Below, in pieces: positions 61,876-64,000 of a stretch of 64,000 bases of DNA. How positions within the stretch are numbered: position 1 is the stretch's first letter; the number at the start of each line of letters is the position of its first letter. Both the position numbers and the translations under genes were made by a program. The stretch is from Paraburkholderia caffeinitolerans (GTDB lineage Bacteria > Pseudomonadota > Gammaproteobacteria > Burkholderiales > Burkholderiaceae): NCBI RefSeq assembly GCF_902859945.1, contig NZ_CADIKL010000029.1, positions 36,064 through 100,063 of the forward strand, written 5' to 3'. Under the pieces are notes generated by a model. That model was not told the DNA's origin and ran no database searches. It saw only the letters and a program-made list of their open reading frames with translations.

Positions 61876-63227
61876 GCGAGAATCTGGCACTTCCGACGCG
61901 CGGTGGCTGGCATCGGCGCGTGTTGGTGCTGGCTTTTCCGATCGTCCTCGCGAATCTCACCCAGCCCATTCTGGGCGCCGTCGATACGGCTGTCGCTGGC
62001 CATCTGGGCAGTGCCGCAGATCTCGGCGGCGTCGCGCTGGGAGGCCTTTTTTTCAACTGTGTGTTCTGGGGCTTCGGCTTTCTGCGCATGGGCACCACCG
62101 GGCTCGTCGCACAAGCATTCGGCGCTGACGATCAACCCAGCTTGCGAGCAAACGTCGTGCGAGCCTTGCTGCTCGCTTTCGGCATAGGCGCGTTGATCTT
62201 GCTGATGCAGTCCCCGCTGATCCACTATGTCCTCGAACTGATCGGTGGCAGCGACGAAGTCCAGCGCAATGCGCGTATCTATTGCCATGCCCGCATTGGT
62301 TCAGCGCCGTTTGCGCTGGCGAACTATGTCGTGCTCGGCTACCTGCTCGGCACACAACGCGTACGTATCGCACTGATCTCGCAGGTGCTCATCAACGTCG
62401 TCAATGTGATTGCCGTGCTCGCCTACGTTTATGGATTCGGCTGGGGCATTGCGGGGATTGGCGCAGCGACGGCAACCGCCGACACGATGGGCTTCGCGTT
62501 CGGCGCTGCCGTGCTGTGGCACCTGCGGCCGCGCAATCTCGCGCCGCTAGCGTGGCGCACGATCGTCGAGCCGGCCGCGCTCAAGCGTCTCGTGGCAATC
62601 AATCGTGACATCTTTCTGCGCACGATGTGCCTGCTGGGTTCGTTCGGCTGGTTCGCGCACGTAGGCGCAAGACAAGGCGATGCGATCCTTGCAGCCAATG
62701 CGTTGCTGCTCAATTTCCAGACTTTCATGGCATACGGGCTCGATGGCTTCGCTCACGCCACCGAAGCACTCGTGGGTGCGGCGATTGGCGCACGCGACCG
62801 CGACGCTTTTCGGCAAGCGGTCAAGGTGAACCTGTTCTGGGCGGTGCTGGGTGCGCTCGGGTTTTCAGTGGTCTACTGGGGCGCCGGTACGTGGATCATC
62901 ACACAATTGACCGACCAGCCTGCCGTGCGCGCAGCCGCGCAAACCTTTCTGCCATGGGCGGCACTCTCGCCACTCATTTCCGTGTGGGGTTTCCTGCTCG
63001 ACGGAGTTTTCATCGGCGCCACCCGCACCCGCGAATTGATGCAGGCCATGGCTGCCTCGCTGCTTGTTTTCCTCGTCGCCTCGTGGGCGCTTGTTGGCCC
63101 ATTCGGCAATCACGGTCTCTGGATGGCGTTGCTGATCTTCATGGCAGCGCGCGGCTTGACCCTGTCCCCGCTCCTACCCCGGATCACTGGCGCCATTCAA
63201 GCCGCCAAAGTGAAGCAGGCGCCCTGA
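61872..63227 (+). CDS. MATE family efflux transporter (DinF-like)
   Basis: This inner-membrane cation/drug antiporter of about 451 aa has twelve helices. Each half shows MATE features: LAFPIVLANLTQPILGAVDTA near the start, GFLRMGTTGLVAQAFGADD, and AFQTFMAYGLDGFAHATEALVG in the second half, which resembles DinF (the sequence itself reads LLNFQTFMAYGLDGFAHATE). TTG 61872 is preferred, since AGGAA lies 5 nt upstream and the start overlaps the DUF2288 stop; ATG 61848 is an alternative that adds eight residues. The substrates are unknown. Confidence 0.88.
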   Translation: MSENLALPTRGGWHRRVLVLAFPIVLANLTQPILGAVDTAVAGHLGSAADLGGVALGGLFFNCVFWGFGFLRMGTTGLVAQAFGADDQPSLRANVVRALLLAFGIGALILLMQSPLIHYVLELIGGSDEVQRNARIYCHARIGSAPFALANYVVLGYLLGTQRVRIALISQVLINVVNVIAVLAYVYGFGWGIAGIGAATATADTMGFAFGAAVLWHLRPRNLAPLAWRTIVEPAALKRLVAINRDIFLRTMCLLGSFGWFAHVGARQGDAILAANALLLNFQTFMAYGLDGFAHATEALVGAAIGARDRDAFRQAVKVNLFWAVLGALGFSVVYWGAGTWIITQLTDQPAVRAAAQTFLPWAALSPLISVWGFLLDGVFIGATRTRELMQAMAASLLVFLVASWALVGPFGNHGLWMALLIFMAARGLTLSPLLPRITGAIQAAKVKQAP

Positions 63228-63254
63228 GGCGCCTGCTTTCGTCCGCTGGCGCGC

Positions 63255-63422
63255 TTACTGCGCCGGCGGCGTTTCGCTCATCATCGGGGGACGATCATCG
63301 GTCGGAACGCCGTGATAATCGGCCGGATCGTGGGGCGGCGGCCCATGATGCTTGGTGGTTGCATCGTCGGCGCATGCAGAAAGCAGTGCAATCATCGCTA
63401 TGGCCAGCCAGGCACGTGACAT
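63255..63422 (-). CDS. Small lipoprotein, unknown function
   Basis: This 55-aa precursor has lipobox LLSAC with Cys17; the mature peptide of 39 residues is rich in Pro, His and Asp (KHHGPPPHDPADYHG). AAGGAG lies 9 nt before ATG 63422; the upstream ATG (63440) would put that site inside the gene, so it is rejected. It converges on the MATE gene, 27 nt between stops. It may bind metal through its histidines (speculative). Confidence 0.72.
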   Translation of the reverse strand: MSRAWLAIAMIALLSACADDATTKHHGPPPHDPADYHGVPTDDRPPMMSETPPAQ

Positions 63423-63565
63423 CAACGCAAACTCCTTCAAATAATGTTGCTGTGCAGCAGTCTAACGCGTGCGAGACGCATTTGACGGCTCGCGAACATT
63501 GCTATTTTTTTCCTGCCTGTCTCTGTCCTAAGATACTCACATGGCTGCAACCGAAGGAGGCTGCC

Positions 63566-63739
63566 ATGGATGCCGAAACTATTGCGGGTCTGATCGGCCT
63601 TGCTGTCGGTCTGCTGGTTCTGCTCGGGCTATCGATTTTTGAATCGCGCGCCTACAAGCAGGAGCACGACGGCGAAGGCATGATGCACCACTGGCTGGCC
63701 GAGCATCATGTGCTCGACCGCATGCGTCGCAGGCACTGA
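63566..63739 (+). CDS. Small single-helix membrane protein, unknown function
   Basis: This 57-aa protein has one hydrophobic helix (GLIGLAVGLLVLLGLSIF) near residues 8-25 and a polar, His-rich tail (GMMHHWLAEHHVLDRMRRRH). AAGGAGG ends 5 nt before the ATG, a strong ribosome site. It lies near the end of an rRNA operon on the opposite strand. No family is recognised. Confidence 0.75.
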   Translation: MDAETIAGLIGLAVGLLVLLGLSIFESRAYKQEHDGEGMMHHWLAEHHVLDRMRRRH

Positions 63740-63798
63740 ACTGACATATCGGGGCCGCCGAACGGTCTCCATACGTCGCAGTGAGCTTTCTCTTGGCG

Positions 63799-63829
63799 CG
63801 GCTGGACTTTCCAGCCGGGAGGGTCTTTT
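63799..63829 (+). terminator. Possible terminator after the 57-aa protein gene
   Basis: CGGCTGGA and TCCAGCCG (63799-63806, 63810-63817) form a stem with a 3-nt loop, followed after 7 nt by TCTTTTTG. The spacing before the T-tract is longer than usual. Confidence 0.55.
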
Positions 63830-63845
63830 TGTTGTCACGCTCTGA

Positions 63846-63869
63846 CGCTTAGTCTGGGAAGACTAAGCG
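63846..63869. repeat. Perfect 10-bp hairpin downstream of the rRNA operon
   Basis: CGCTTAGTCT and AGACTAAGCG flank a GGGA loop. It has no T-tract on either strand and may protect or process the rRNA transcript end, or act as a second terminator. Confidence 0.5.
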
Positions 63870-63897
63870 CGCGTTGCATTTTCCACGCACGTAAACG

Positions 63898-63937
63898 CCA
63901 GAACCCCGGCGCTCTTTCGGAGCCACCGGGGTTCTGG
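63898..63937 (-). terminator. rRNA operon terminator hairpin
   Basis: A perfect 12-bp stem (CCAGAACCCCGG and its complement at 63926-63937) with an internal paired loop (GGCTCC/GAGCGCC) lies 17 nt beyond the 5S 3' end. The T-tract after it is poor, but position and strength fit an rrn terminator. Confidence 0.65.
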
Positions 63938-63953
63938 ACGTACTGCATAGGGA

Positions 63954-64000
63954 GCCTGACGATTACCTACTTTCACACGGGCAATCCGCACTATCATCGG
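63954..64000 (-). rRNA. rrf: 5S ribosomal RNA, 3' part
   Basis: The minus strand reads CCGATGATAGTGCGGATTGC, then CCCGTGTGAAAGTAGGTAAT and CGTCAGGCT, matching the 3' half of beta-proteobacterial (Burkholderia-type) 5S rRNA from memory. The gene continues beyond the window; the 23S and 16S genes should lie further right. Confidence 0.93.

Overview
The window is a high-GC chromosomal segment from a Burkholderiaceae bacterium, most likely Paraburkholderia, Caballeronia or Burkholderia. The evidence is the codon usage, the iolCDEB order, a Burkholderia-type type VI secretion (T6SS) locus, UppP/AlaRS/GlnRS of beta-proteobacterial type, and a 5S rRNA at the right edge that reads like the Burkholderia 5S. 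No phage, integrase, complete IS element or CRISPR array is visible. Assignments come from reading sequence and recalled family features, not from database searches.

Layout. (1) 1-8286: myo-inositol catabolism. The end of a periplasmic sugar-binding protein is followed by an ABC permease and ATPase, then iolC (fused to DUF2090), iolD, iolE and iolB, which overlap by 4 nt each. A convergent chemoreceptor (8294-9922) abuts iolB. (2) 9923-35117: a T6SS locus behind an AT-rich leader: tssA, tssB, tssC, hcp, tssE, tssF, tssG, two vgrG genes, a spike/cargo module (DUF2169-pentapeptide fusion, second pentapeptide protein, DUF3540, DUF4150 PAAR-like), then tssJ, tssK, tssL (with OmpA domain), tssM and an FHA protein. 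No clpV/tssH is present, and no kinase/phosphatase partner for the FHA protein. (3) 35365-38232: Fsr-type MFS exporter, adenosine-specific kinase and Ap4A phosphorylase-like protein. (4) 38218-44573, minus strand: YbfB-type MFS, Nudix hydrolase, acyl-CoA thioesterase and a livHMGF-like ABC transporter with no binding protein; LivF has Arg for the Walker A Lys. A LysR gene diverges from the MFS gene.

(5) 45693-58463: alaS, CaiB/BaiF CoA-transferase, RBBP9-type hydrolase, glnS, Nudix hydrolase, small secreted and membrane proteins, a di-heme peroxidase lipoprotein, an AcpA-type phosphoesterase lipoprotein, tRNA-Arg(UCU) and uppP. A palindrome resembling an IS3-family end sits in the loop of the presumed glnS terminator. 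(6) 58777-64000: a 28-aa membrane peptide, aldose 1-epimerase, an NlpD-like lipoprotein, a candidate sRNA on the minus strand, DUF2288 plus MATE pair, two tiny envelope proteins, and the 3' end of a 5S rRNA gene entering from the right.

The strongest leads are the candidate 76-nt sRNA with its own promoter and terminator (60858-60968), the LivF K-to-R substitution in an orphan Liv-type transporter, the T6SS module with duplicated and apparently gene-converted VgrGs plus pentapeptide-repeat proteins without recognisable toxin or immunity genes, and the adenosine kinase/Ap4A phosphorylase pair.
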